A DNA stretch of 64,000 nucleotides, from positions 1 through 64,000 of the forward strand of contig NZ_JANQNS010000005.1 in assembly GCF_028279465.1 (NCBI RefSeq), given 5' to 3'. The stretch's first letter is position 1. Each line of letters begins with the position of its first letter. Positions 38,429 through 47,126 of the stretch are shown one piece after another. Both the position numbers and the translations under genes were made by a program. The stretch comes from Parasphingopyxis sp. Lineage in GTDB: Bacteria > Pseudomonadota > Alphaproteobacteria > Sphingomonadales > Sphingomonadaceae. The notes under the pieces are model-generated. The model saw nothing but the letters and a program-made list of their open reading frames with translations. It had not been told where the DNA came from and made no database searches.

Positions 38429-40363
38429 ATGAAGAAAGTTCTCACCGCCATTCTCTTGGTCTCCAGCGCGACTGCATTCGCGCAGGACGATGGTGGCGAA
38501 GCCGTTGCTCCGCGGCCGGCAGCTGTCGTTGCCGACGGCATTCCCGCCATCCCGCAACAGCTGGTCAATGAAACGCAGCCCTATTTCGAATATCGCACCG
38601 CGGCCTTTTCGGAGTGGGACCCGCAGACCCGGGCAATGTATGTCGCCACACGCTTTGGCGATACCGCCCAATTGCATCGTGTCGCTGCCCCCGGCGCGGC
38701 GCGTACGCAGCTCACCTTTGAAGCCGAACCCGTACGCGGCGTGTCGGTGTCTCCGGGCGCCGGCGATGTCAGTCTCATATCGAAGGATATCGGCGGAAAC
38801 GAATTCTTTCAGATTTTCCAGCTCGAAGATGGCAGGCTGACGATGTTGACCGATGGCACGAGCCGCAACAGCCTGGGCGCGTGGATGCCAGATGGTTCGA
38901 TGGTGGCGTTCAGCTCGACCCGGCGTAACGGGCGCGACACCGATCTCTATCTCATGGATCCGCGCGATCCCTCTACCACGCGCATGCTTGCTGAGCGCGA
39001 GGGCGGCGGTTGGTTCGTCGTAGATTTTACACCCGATGGCAGCACGGCGCTGGTGGTCAATTATATCTCCGTCACGAATATGGAACTCTACCATATCGAT
39101 GTGGCATCGGGTGAGGTCACGCAGCTGACCCCCGAAGGCGCTTCGGTCGCGTTCAGCGGGCTCCAATATGCGCCGGACGGCCGCCTTTGGGTGGCAAGCG
39201 ACGAACGTTCAGAATTCAAACGCCTCGGCACGTTCGATACGGCCAGTGGCGTGTTCGAGCCGGTTATCGAAGAACCCTGGGATATCGTCGATTTCGACAT
39301 TTCGGACGATGGCCAAACCATCGCCTATGAAGTCAATGCGGCCGGCCGCTCTGAGCTCAAGCTCTATGATATCACGACCGGCAATATCCGCGAAGTCGCG
39401 CTGCCGCCCGGCACGCTCGGCGGGCTCGAGATTGCGCCTTGGGGTGATGTGGGTATGACTTTGGTCTCGAACCAGGGCGCGGCCGATGCCTATAGCGTCG
39501 ATCCCGAAACACTGGCTCTTACCCGTTGGACCAATAGCGAGATGGGCGGCCTTGATGCACAAGCGAATGTGTTGCCCGAACTCATCGAGATTGAAAGCTT
39601 CGACGGGGAGCCAATGTCGGGCTTTCTCTATGCGCCCGATCCCGCGCGCCATCCGGGCCCGCGCCCATTGCTGGTCAACATCCATGGCGGGCCGGAAAGC
39701 CAGGCAACAGCGCGCTTTCTTGGCCGCAATAACTATCTGATCAACGAGCTGGGTATCGCGATCTTCTACCCGAACGTGCGGGGATCGACGGGCTATGGCA
39801 AACGCTTTGTCAGCCTCGATAATGGCCCGTTCCGGCGCGAGGATTCAGTGCGCGATATCGGTGCATTTCTCGATCGGCTAGAAGATGATCCGCGCATCGA
39901 TGCGAACCGCATCGGCGTCACCGGCGGCTCCTATGGCGGCTATATGTGCTATGCCAGCGCCATTCGCTATGGCGAGCGCCTGCGCGGTGCGAACTGCATC
40001 GTCGCAATCTCCGATTTCGTCACGTTCCTCGAAAACACACAAGACTATCGCCGCGATTTGCGCCGCGTCGAATATGGCGACGAGCGCGACCCCGAACAGC
40101 GCGCCCAATTGAGAGCGATCAGCCCGCTGACCCGCGCTGACGAGATTCGCATCCCGCTGATGGTAGCGACTGGCGCCAACGACCCCCGCGTTCCTGCATC
40201 CGAGGCCGATCAGATCATCGAAGCGGTGCGCGCCAATGGCGGCGAAGCCTGGCACTTCCTCGCCCAGAATGAAGGCCACGGGTTCGCCAGGAAAGAGAAT
40301 GCCGACTATTTCTATTGGGCAACGATCCTGTTCTGGCGGAGACATTTGCTGGGCGGCGATTGA
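38429..40363 (+). CDS. Secreted S9-family prolyl oligopeptidase-like serine peptidase
   Basis: A 644-residue protein with signal peptide (MKKVLTAILLVSSATAFA|Q), an N-terminal beta-propeller of WD40/PD40-like repeats (residues about 60-370), and an alpha/beta hydrolase domain. Catalytic triad by motif: Ser501 in GGSYGGYMCY, Asp585 in GANDPRVP, His617 in EGHGFARK. Resembles the acylaminoacyl/dipeptidyl peptidase group. Good ribosome site GAGGA. Same direction as the M3 peptidase before it, probably one operon for peptide breakdown. Converges with the TonB receptor gene. Confidence 0.93.
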   Translation: MKKVLTAILLVSSATAFAQDDGGEAVAPRPAAVVADGIPAIPQQLVNETQPYFEYRTAAFSEWDPQTRAMYVATRFGDTAQLHRVAAPGAARTQLTFEAEPVRGVSVSPGAGDVSLISKDIGGNEFFQIFQLEDGRLTMLTDGTSRNSLGAWMPDGSMVAFSSTRRNGRDTDLYLMDPRDPSTTRMLAEREGGGWFVVDFTPDGSTALVVNYISVTNMELYHIDVASGEVTQLTPEGASVAFSGLQYAPDGRLWVASDERSEFKRLGTFDTASGVFEPVIEEPWDIVDFDISDDGQTIAYEVNAAGRSELKLYDITTGNIREVALPPGTLGGLEIAPWGDVGMTLVSNQGAADAYSVDPETLALTRWTNSEMGGLDAQANVLPELIEIESFDGEPMSGFLYAPDPARHPGPRPLLVNIHGGPESQATARFLGRNNYLINELGIAIFYPNVRGSTGYGKRFVSLDNGPFRREDSVRDIGAFLDRLEDDPRIDANRIGVTGGSYGGYMCYASAIRYGERLRGANCIVAISDFVTFLENTQDYRRDLRRVEYGDERDPEQRAQLRAISPLTRADEIRIPLMVATGANDPRVPASEADQIIEAVRANGGEAWHFLAQNEGHGFARKENADYFYWATILFWRRHLLGGD

Positions 40364-40406
40364 GGCGTAACATTGCGCTGCTAACCTGTAATGGGCCGTA
40401 AATACC

Positions 40407-42479
40407 TTAAAATGTATCCGAGACAGTAAGCGTCAGGAAAGTGCGGCGGCTGCGCTCGACGACCTCGCGCCCGGTCAGCATACCGGATCGGTCCGGGGCG
40501 AAGAAGCGGCGTTCGAACGGAAAGCCGCGGCCGCCCACATTTGTCGCTTCAAGCCGTGTTGTGACGCCGAGAAATCGTGTCGTTTCGACAAAGATCGACA
40601 GGAACGTGTCGCGTGCGCTGAAGATTTCCTCGTCGGCGAAAAATTCCTCGATGTCGGTGCGGGGCGCGAAATCGAAACCCCAGGAGAAACGCAGCCGTTC
40701 GATATCGTGGCGGAAGGAGATATCGATATCCGGATTCTCGAAATCGGTGACGGCTCGCACCTGTCCCGTGATCGGATCGGTGAACTCGGCTTCGGCAAGA
40801 TTGATCGTGCCTTCGAGCAGGGCGCCGGGCAGGATGGCGGTGAGCGGCAGGGCGAAAGTCGTCTCGATGCCGCGGACTTCGGCCGATCCCGCATTGCCGA
40901 CGCCAAAGGCGCCCGATGGTAGCAGGATTTGCTCGAGCACATCCTCGCGCCATTCCTGATAGGCTTCGACGCTCAGTGCGAAGCCCGATGGCAGGCGCCA
41001 GTCGAAAGAGGCGCTGAGCCGGGTCGTCTGATCGGGGCCGAGCGCCGGATTACCGGCCAGTTCGCGATCCTCATCGGAATCGGCCGATGCGGCAAAATCG
41101 GCGAAATCGAGCTGCCCGACGGTGCGGCGGACCGCGAGCCGCAGCTGCAGCCTGTCCGACGCGCGATAGTTGATCGCGAGATTGGGTTTCAGGAAGGTGA
41201 AGCTCTGCTGGTTCTCGGCGTCGCCGGAGACGCTGATCTCGGAAAATTCGACGGCCAGCCCGCCCTCGATCGTCCAGGCCGGAGCGGGCACCCAGGTGAG
41301 ATTGGCGAAGGCTTCGCCGCGCAGCTCCTCGACCAGCACATCGGCCGCCGGCAATATGACGGGCACCCCGGCATTGGCGATCGAAAGCGCGCTATCGAGC
41401 CGGTTATAGGCGACTTCGAAACCGGTCTCGGGCCGCAGCGACGCATTCCCGCCCCGGCCTATCGTCACGCGGCCAAGCAGTTCGATCGGGAGCCGATCGA
41501 GCGCGAAGGTCGAATCGACCGGATCAGCGCCGATCGGGTCCTCGACGGTTGAGAGGTTGGACTGGCTGGCATCCTGGATCGATCCGAGGCCGATAAGCTT
41601 GAGCGACCAGCCGCTCCCAACCGGCCGCGTCCATTCCGCACTGAACTCGCCTTCGAAAAATTCGCTGTCGAAATTGATCCGGCGCAGATCGATGGGCGTA
41701 TCGGGGCTGGTGCGGGGCAGCGCCACGCCGGTGCGCACCGTATTGCGTTCGAAACTGCTATAACCGAAGCGCGTATTGAGCGTCAGTTCGCCACCGCCCA
41801 GCGGCCGCGAGGCCTCAATCGATACGAAAATCTCGCCGAGCGAACTGGGCGCCGTCTCGTTCTGAAAACTCACAAGTTCATCGTCGGCGTCGATATTTCG
41901 GCGGGTAAATGTCTTCCAGGGGAAGCGTTCCCAATAGCCGTTGATCCGGGTGGTCGTTTCCCAACGCCCGAGCGGCCGGGAGAGCGCGAGTTCCGCGCGT
42001 GGATAGAATAGCCCGTCCGGCGCGCGTTCGATCTCGACCGACCAACTCCCCGAGCGCGCGCCTTCCAGCAGCACGACATTGGCGACGATGCCTTGTCCTG
42101 CCGTCTCGCCGGCCGGGCCGCCACCCCGGATCAGCTCGATACGTTCGACCGATCCTGCAGGGATGCGTTCAAGCACTTCTTCGAGCCCCGTTTTGGTCGA
42201 CGCGCGCTGCCCATCGATCAGCACATTGCCCGCGCCGGCGCCGAAGCCGCGCAGATCGTCATCGCCCGTATCGAGCGTGAAACCCGGAACGCGTTCGAGA
42301 ATATCGAGCGCGGTTTGCGGGTTGAAGCGATCGAAAAAGGCGCGCTCGAACTGGGTGCTGGAATCCGTCTCAGCGGCGGATTGCGCCTGAGCGGTATAGG
42401 TTGGCGCGGCGCAGCACAGCGCAGTCGCGAAGAACGACGTTGCGCAATGGATGAAGATTCGTTCGCCTGAAGGTCGCAT
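40407..42479 (-). CDS. TonB-dependent receptor, candidate zinc importer
   Basis: A 690-residue outer membrane receptor. Signal peptide MRPSGERIFIHCATSFFATALCCAAPTYTAQA; plug domain with ALDILERVPGFTLDTGDDDLRGFG, NVLIDGQRAS, LERIPAGSVERIELIRGGGPAGETAG; then the barrel, ending in Phe (TLTVSDTF). The start at 42479 (GGCGGCGGA upstream) is used because the longer frame extends through the box and the neighbouring methyltransferase gene. A Zur-like box lies 17-31 bases upstream of this ATG, and the inner-membrane transporter genes follow upstream on the same strand. Zinc as substrate is inferred from control and context, not from the barrel. Confidence 0.88.
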   Translation of the reverse strand: MRPSGERIFIHCATSFFATALCCAAPTYTAQAQSAAETDSSTQFERAFFDRFNPQTALDILERVPGFTLDTGDDDLRGFGAGAGNVLIDGQRASTKTGLEEVLERIPAGSVERIELIRGGGPAGETAGQGIVANVVLLEGARSGSWSVEIERAPDGLFYPRAELALSRPLGRWETTTRINGYWERFPWKTFTRRNIDADDELVSFQNETAPSSLGEIFVSIEASRPLGGGELTLNTRFGYSSFERNTVRTGVALPRTSPDTPIDLRRINFDSEFFEGEFSAEWTRPVGSGWSLKLIGLGSIQDASQSNLSTVEDPIGADPVDSTFALDRLPIELLGRVTIGRGGNASLRPETGFEVAYNRLDSALSIANAGVPVILPAADVLVEELRGEAFANLTWVPAPAWTIEGGLAVEFSEISVSGDAENQQSFTFLKPNLAINYRASDRLQLRLAVRRTVGQLDFADFAASADSDEDRELAGNPALGPDQTTRLSASFDWRLPSGFALSVEAYQEWREDVLEQILLPSGAFGVGNAGSAEVRGIETTFALPLTAILPGALLEGTINLAEAEFTDPITGQVRAVTDFENPDIDISFRHDIERLRFSWGFDFAPRTDIEEFFADEEIFSARDTFLSIFVETTRFLGVTTRLEATNVGGRGFPFERRFFAPDRSGMLTGREVVERSRRTFLTLTVSDTF

Positions 42480-42495
42480 TCCGCCGCCGTTTGCG

Positions 42496-42510
42496 GATAT
42501 AGTATAACAT
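42496..42510 (+). promoter_or_regulatory. Zur-like operator B (TonB receptor)
   Basis: GATATAGTATAACAT followed by CTC; one base from operator A. It occupies the 55-base gap between the methyltransferase stop and the receptor ATG, the only AT-rich patch there. Confidence 0.68.
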
Positions 42511-42534
42511 CTCAAAGCGGACGCAAGAGAACGG

Positions 42535-43227
42535 TTAGGCGTGCATGCTCCAGCCTCGCCAGGAAAAACCAGCATAGAAGAGCCCGATGCGGCTAAAGCC
42601 TGCTTCTGCAAAAAGCGCCGCATTGCGCTCCGGCGTCGCCATATTGAGATGCCCCTCGCGAATATGGCTTTCCGCCTGACGGACATCGTCCGGATCGGCA
42701 CCGGATGCGCCTGCAAATCGCGCATAGCGGCCAAGCGCCACGTCGAAATCATCGGCGGTCTGGTCCATGCAGAGATCTGCAAGGACAAATGGCGCACCCG
42801 GCGTGAGCCGCGATCTGATCGATCGAAGCGTCTCCAGCTTCGCGCCGTCATCGGGAACGAAATGCAAAGTCAGCAGACATGTGGCCGCGTCGAACGGTCC
42901 GTCGGGCGCATCATCGACTACGCCCTGTATCCAGTCGACGCGCTCGTTATCACCCTGATCAGCCATCCTGTAGCGCGCCGCTTTCAGCATCTCTTCGGAC
43001 GGATCGACGGCACAAAAACGCCAGCCTTTATGGCCCGTAGCAAGACGGGTCAGTTCATGCCCGCCACCCGCGCCGATGATAAGAACCGACCCATTGTCGG
43101 GAACGGTTTCGGCGAGCAATAGATCCGCCATGCGATGCAGGCTCTCGAAGCCCGGCACGAATCTGGAAGGACCGCGTTCGACATAGCGCTTTACGAAATC
43201 TTCTTCGTCGAAATGCTCGGTGACCAT
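42535..43227 (-). CDS. Class I SAM-dependent methyltransferase
   Basis: A 230-residue Rossmann methyltransferase. SAM motif I is VLIIGAGGGHEL (about 48-59), motif II acidic CAVDPSEEMLKAA, and motif IV DAATCLLTLHFVPDDGAKLETL. The start at 43227 has GAGAGGA upstream; the longer frame has none. Lies between the DUF3299 gene and the TonB receptor gene, all on the same strand. The substrate is unknown. It could modify a metallophore or be unrelated to metal. Confidence 0.82.
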   Translation of the reverse strand: MVTEHFDEEDFVKRYVERGPSRFVPGFESLHRMADLLLAETVPDNGSVLIIGAGGGHELTRLATGHKGWRFCAVDPSEEMLKAARYRMADQGDNERVDWIQGVVDDAPDGPFDAATCLLTLHFVPDDGAKLETLRSIRSRLTPGAPFVLADLCMDQTADDFDVALGRYARFAGASGADPDDVRQAESHIREGHLNMATPERNAALFAEAGFSRIGLFYAGFSWRGWSMHA

Positions 43228-43279
43228 GCCGATCCTCTCTCGGGTGCGCGATGCAATAGCCGCCGGTACGGAAGTCTCC

Positions 43280-43774
43280 CTAGCCGCCGATCTGCCGGGC
43301 GTTGATGAGACGGTAGAATATGCCGCTCTCATCCCGACCCGTCAGCCGGAGCGTTCCGGTCAATGTGATGGCGTCCATCTCTTCCACCGGTATTGGCGTC
43401 GAGGTGCGGACCTCGATGAACTGGTTCGGCAGGGCATGGAGATGGAAGGGGCATCCTGGCGGATAGGCGAGCAGCACGAAATGGCTTTGGCGCGCCGAAT
43501 TTTGCAGCGGCATCATCCAGCCGGCGACGCGCACCGTCCGTCCATTGAGCGCGCGAACGCGACTGGGAAATTCGGGACGCGAATAGATCATGTTGTTTTC
43601 GCCGCGCCGGTCGATGACGCGGGTGCTTTCGAGCAACGACCAGGCGACGCCGCCGCGCGGCGTTTCGGCCGGTCGCCAAATACCGTGCTGCTGCGCTTCA
43701 GCCGTTTCGACGGACACGAACAGGATACTGGCCGTTGCGAGCATGACGGCGATCAATTTGGCAAATAGGGGCAT
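43280..43774 (-). CDS. Secreted DUF3299 protein of the zinc ABC system
   Basis: A 164-residue periplasmic protein with signal peptide (MPLFAKLIAVMLATASILFVSVETAEA|Q). The DUF3299 core includes FPSRVRALNGRTVRVAGWMMPLQNS and the CPFHLHALPNQFIEV segment with Cys and two His. DUF3299 genes accompany MacB-like ABC genes in the zinc-responsive PA4063-4066 and zrgABCDE loci. Begins 11 bases after the permease stop. Confidence 0.82.
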   Translation of the reverse strand: MPLFAKLIAVMLATASILFVSVETAEAQQHGIWRPAETPRGGVAWSLLESTRVIDRRGENNMIYSRPEFPSRVRALNGRTVRVAGWMMPLQNSARQSHFVLLAYPPGCPFHLHALPNQFIEVRTSTPIPVEEMDAITLTGTLRLTGRDESGIFYRLINARQIGG

Positions 43775-43785
43775 CGCCTTGTCTC

Positions 43786-45219
43786 CTAGGTAGCGCGCGC
43801 GAGTATACGGGTTAGGTCGGCGCGGAACACTCGCCAGGCCGGTATCAGCGCCGCAACCACGCCGATCGCGATCACGAGCAGTACGATGGTGATTTCAGCG
43901 GGTTCGAAATGCAAGGGGTCGAGACCCATTTCCTGCACCGGCCGGAACATGGAGGCTGCCACGGCCAGCAGGCCATGACCAAGCAGCAGGCCGAGTATCG
44001 CCCCGGCCGTGGCGATGATCACGCCCTCTGCGATGATCGTTCCAAACACCTGAAGCTTGTTAGCACCCATCATCCGCAGCAGTGCGAGTTCGCCCTCGCG
44101 TGCGGACGCGGCATTGAGCAGTGCGACAAAGATCGACAGCCCACCGATCAGCGCGAGCAGCCAGCCAAAGAGTCGCGCACCGTCAATACCCACACCGAGC
44201 ATCGAGAGCAGCCGCGTCGTCTCGACGGCCGGCACGGCGGCCTGCATATCCGTCTGCCGGTTGATCATGCTCGGCAGGCGGACCGCGCCTGCCGCCGAAC
44301 GATAGGTGACCAGCAATGCCGTCACTTCGGGCGCAAGCGCATCGGGCCGTTGGAAACCACCGGCGCGCATCGGTTGCTCCTCAGCCGGCTCAGCGATGGC
44401 CGCTGGCGCGTCATCATGGGCATGCGCACCATGGGCATGCGCACCGTGGTCATGGGCTCCATGATCGTGCGCTTCGTGGTCGTGCGCGCCGTGATCGTGC
44501 GCTTCATGGTCATGACTGTGCGCGGCCTCGCCATGGTCGTGAGCCTCGTGATCATGGCTGTGACCATCCTCGCCATGATCGTGATCTCCATGGGCGTGAT
44601 CATGCTCGATGCCATGAACATCCCATACCGTCTCGACCGAGACGAGGATCAATCGATCCATAACCGTGCCGGTTGGCGCGAGGATGCCCACGGTCTCCAT
44701 CGGATGATGTTCATGCGCGCCGCCATCGTCCCCAACGAGTCCATGGCTGCCGACGAACTGCTGGCCCAGGGTCACCCCCGTTTCCTCGGCGACCTTCGAG
44801 CCGAGCACGGCCTCGCTATTGGCCGTGAACATACGCCCCTCGGCGAGTTCGGCATCGTAAAGCTGCGCATAGCTTTCCTCGGTGCCGACGATCCGGAAGC
44901 CCCGGAAATTATCGCCGAGCGCGACGGGAATGACTCGCGCGACGGCCGGGTCGCCACGCAGCAGATCGATGCTCGAAAGCGGAATATTCCCGGTCGGCAT
45001 GTCGACATGATAGACGCTGGAGAGGATAAGCTGCAGCGGCGATCCCTTGGCGCCGACGACCAGATCGATGCCTTGTGCATCGCGCTCGAACCGGTCGCTC
45101 ATCTGGGCCGAGAAGTTGAGCAATATCACGAGCATCGCGACCGCAAGGCTCAGCAGCAGCACGTTGAGCGCGGACAGCAACGAGCGTTCGCGCAGATAGG
45201 CAAGGGCGAGGCGCAGCAT
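43786..45219 (-). CDS. FtsX/MacB-type ABC permease with large His-rich periplasmic loop
   Basis: A 477-residue permease with four main helices: LLSALNVLLLSLAVAMLVILL near residue 20, then FGWLLALIGGLSIFVALLNAAS, EGVIIATAGAILGLLLGHGLL and EITIVLLVIAIGVVAALIPAW near the C-terminus. The large periplasmic domain between helices 1 and 2 carries a His/Asp/Gly/Ala repeat at about 200-272, with more than 25 His in some 70 residues. The rest follows MacB/LolE permeases. Start overlaps the ATPase stop (TGATG). The His tract argues for zinc binding. By synteny it corresponds to the permease of the PA4063-4066/zrg-type systems. Confidence 0.88.
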   Translation of the reverse strand: MLRLALAYLRERSLLSALNVLLLSLAVAMLVILLNFSAQMSDRFERDAQGIDLVVGAKGSPLQLILSSVYHVDMPTGNIPLSSIDLLRGDPAVARVIPVALGDNFRGFRIVGTEESYAQLYDAELAEGRMFTANSEAVLGSKVAEETGVTLGQQFVGSHGLVGDDGGAHEHHPMETVGILAPTGTVMDRLILVSVETVWDVHGIEHDHAHGDHDHGEDGHSHDHEAHDHGEAAHSHDHEAHDHGAHDHEAHDHGAHDHGAHAHGAHAHDDAPAAIAEPAEEQPMRAGGFQRPDALAPEVTALLVTYRSAAGAVRLPSMINRQTDMQAAVPAVETTRLLSMLGVGIDGARLFGWLLALIGGLSIFVALLNAASAREGELALLRMMGANKLQVFGTIIAEGVIIATAGAILGLLLGHGLLAVAASMFRPVQEMGLDPLHFEPAEITIVLLVIAIGVVAALIPAWRVFRADLTRILARAT

Positions 45220-45884
45220 CAGGCCGCCACCGCCGTTTCGAGCGACTGCAATTCGATGGCTGCGGGGATGTTGTCTTTCAGCCGGGCATCATGCGTGGCG
45301 ACCAGCAGCGTGGCGCCCATATCGTCTGCCGTTTTCAAAAGCAGCTCGGCAACCTTGCCCGCATTGGCATCGTCCAGCGCCGATGTCGGCTCATCGGCGA
45401 TCAGCAGAGCCGGTTCGGCCACCAGCGCCCGCGCAATCGCGGCGCGCTGCGCTTCGCCCTGGCTCAGCTGTTTCGGCCGTTGATCGGCCAGCGTCTCGAT
45501 ACCGACCGCCTCGAGCAGGGTCATCACTTTGTCATTGTCGCGCGCAACGCCGGACAGTTTTTGCGCGAGCAATAGATTCTGCCGCACGCTGAGCGCGGAG
45601 ATCAGGCGCAGTGTCTGGAAGATCACCGCGATCTTTCGGCGGCGAAGATCGTCGCGCGCGGAAGCGGAAAGGCCGCTCATCGTCTCGCCATCGACAGTGA
45701 TGGTGCCGCTATCCGGAGACAGTAGACCTGCCACGAGGTTGATCAGCGAGGTTTTGCCGCTCCCCGACGGCCCAAGCAGCAAGGTATGATTGCCCGGATC
45801 GAGACTGAGCTGGAAATCGTTGAATATCTCGCGCGACCCAAAGCTGAGGCGCAGATCGGATATCTCCAGAACCGGCGACGCCAT
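45219..45884 (-). CDS. LolD/MacB-type ABC ATP-binding protein of the zinc system
   Basis: A 221-residue ATPase. Walker A GPSGSGKTSL (38-47), Q-loop VIFQTLRL, signature LSQGEAQRAAIARAL, Walker B LLIADEPTSALD, H-loop LLVATHDARL. Length fits LolD/MacB ATPases. One-base overlap with the permease. It follows the small secreted protein gene by 17 bases. Confidence 0.93.
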   Translation of the reverse strand: MASPVLEISDLRLSFGSREIFNDFQLSLDPGNHTLLLGPSGSGKTSLINLVAGLLSPDSGTITVDGETMSGLSASARDDLRRRKIAVIFQTLRLISALSVRQNLLLAQKLSGVARDNDKVMTLLEAVGIETLADQRPKQLSQGEAQRAAIARALVAEPALLIADEPTSALDDANAGKVAELLLKTADDMGATLLVATHDARLKDNIPAAIELQSLETAVAA

Positions 45885-45901
45885 CGGTAGGGGCCTTTCG
45901 C

Positions 45902-46210
45902 TTAACGAAAAGTCGCTGCGTCTTCAGGATTATAGGCGGTGTCTACCGGTTCGCTGCCGGACGCATCATCCTCGACCACTTCGTCGTCGAACGTATCGTT
46001 AATCGTGCTGAACCGAATATACCGCATGCCCGCCATATTATCGTGGCTTGCAGCGGGCCCGTTATTCGCCATGGGTGCCAAATGATCGCCGCTCAGCAGC
46101 GAAAGGTTCGAGAAATTCACATGGCCGAACATTCCGTGAAACGCACAGGCATGTGCCGTCGACGGAATGACGATGGCAGCCGCAGCGATCAGGATTTTCA
46201 GTTCACGCAT
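45902..46210 (-). CDS. Small secreted protein at the head of the ABC operon
   Basis: A 102-residue exported protein. The ATG at 46210 has GGAG 7 bases upstream. Signal peptide MRELKILIAAAAIVIPSTAHA, mature start CAFHGMFGHVNF, then an acidic C-terminal half (FDDEVVEDDASGSEP). The Cys-His and Met/His residues near the mature N-terminus (HGMFGH, GDHLAPM, ASHDNMAGM) could hold metal. It sits where zrg/PA4063-type loci encode a His-rich periplasmic protein but shows no clear similarity to DUF2796. Not recognised otherwise. Confidence 0.7.
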   Translation of the reverse strand: MRELKILIAAAAIVIPSTAHACAFHGMFGHVNFSNLSLLSGDHLAPMANNGPAASHDNMAGMRYIRFSTINDTFDDEVVEDDASGSEPVDTAYNPEDAATFR

Positions 46211-46365
46211 TTTCAACTCCACAACTACGCCTCAGATAGAACATCCAGTGCGAATTCTCAAGCCTTTGGCCAGATTCCGCTGGGTCGGACGGCGCGCCCA
46301 AAAACGCGCTCGGCGAACCGCGCGGGCCGCGCCCCGCGCGTGATTACTGGAAACTTGACCTTGAA

Positions 46366-46380
46366 ATGATACCTTATCTC
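46366..46380 (-). promoter_or_regulatory. Zur-like operator D (DUF1826 / ABC operon)
   Basis: Minus-strand reading GAGATAAGGTATCAT, continuing TTC as in the Zur consensus end. Two to four differences from the other three boxes. It is 40 bases before the DUF1826 ATG and 156 bases before the secreted-protein gene on the other strand. Confidence 0.55.
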
Positions 46381-46419
46381 ATCATTTGCGGAGCGAACAT
46401 CCATAATGCGTAAGGCGAG

Positions 46420-46977
46420 ATGACCAGGATTTGCACCGACACGATCGTGGATTGGCGACACATCCAGGATCCCGCTTGCTCGCTGGCAATCGAAGACCGG
46501 CCCGTGCCGATCAGCCGGCAAACCATCGATACCATGCTCGGCCATGGCGCCTTTTACAGGATAGCGGACGGCACGCTTGCGGCCATTGAAGCGGAGTTCG
46601 CCGATCTGCCGTCCGATTTACGCGCGGATATCTTGCATCTGGGCGGCCGCTTTCGAGACCTGATGCAGGTGGAGACGATCCGCGTGCGGCTCGAAGTCGT
46701 CACGACCAATGCGTGCCAGAAGGTCCATGCCGACTTCACCGACGTGCGCCTGATCACGACATACGCTGGACCCGGTACCGATTATGCGGCCGATGACGAT
46801 CCGGGTTGCTGCCTCGAACGGATGCCGGCTGGCTGGATCGGCCTGTTCAAGGGCCGCAGATTCGGCCCCGGACATGCCCCGCGCCTCCACCGGTCTCCGC
46901 CCATCGAAGGCATGGGCGAAGACAGGCTCGTCCTCGTCATCGATACGCCCATCTTCGCCTCGGACCCGCTGACCTGA
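46420..46977 (+). CDS. DUF1826-family protein
   Basis: A 185-residue soluble protein matching DUF1826: RVRLEVVTTNACQKVHADFTDVRLITTYAGPGTDYA in the middle and GLFKGRRFGPGHAPRLHRSPPIEGMGEDRLVLVIDTP near the end. The HAD...H arrangement (KVHADF and LHRSPP) resembles a 2OG-oxygenase-like metal site, which is inference. DUF1826 genes are known companions of COG0523 GTPases in Zur-regulated clusters. Divergent from the ABC operon over a Zur-like box. Confidence 0.82.
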   Translation: MTRICTDTIVDWRHIQDPACSLAIEDRPVPISRQTIDTMLGHGAFYRIADGTLAAIEAEFADLPSDLRADILHLGGRFRDLMQVETIRVRLEVVTTNACQKVHADFTDVRLITTYAGPGTDYAADDDPGCCLERMPAGWIGLFKGRRFGPGHAPRLHRSPPIEGMGEDRLVLVIDTPIFASDPLT

Positions 46978-47081
46978 TCGATCGGATGTTCTTGCCCGCA
47001 TTCCCTGCCTCGCATCACAGCTGGGCCTTCCCTGCTGCCTCAACATAAGCCGAAAAATCCGGCAAGCGCTCGAAAGCCGCC

Positions 47082-47126
47082 GACTACGTCCCGGTTGACA
47101 CTGATTGACACACGGCCGGGGTAGTC
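47082..47126. repeat. Inverted repeat (11-bp stem with bulge)
   Basis: GACTAC (47082-47087) and CCCGG (47090-47094) pair with CCGGG (47116-47120) and GTAGTC (47121-47126); only two bases bulge. The 21-base loop contains TTGACAC twice. No T run follows, so it is not a standard terminator. Confidence 0.6.

Noticed and set aside
44400-44620. Short repeated DNA units (CATGATCGTG-like) resembling a repeat array
   Set aside because: They are the codons of a His/Asp/Gly repeat in the permease, in frame and without spacers; not a CRISPR array.
43909-45483. Open frame of 524 codons opposite the ABC permease
   Set aside because: Antisense to the permease and ATPase genes, whose motifs are unmistakable; no ribosome site or family resemblance.
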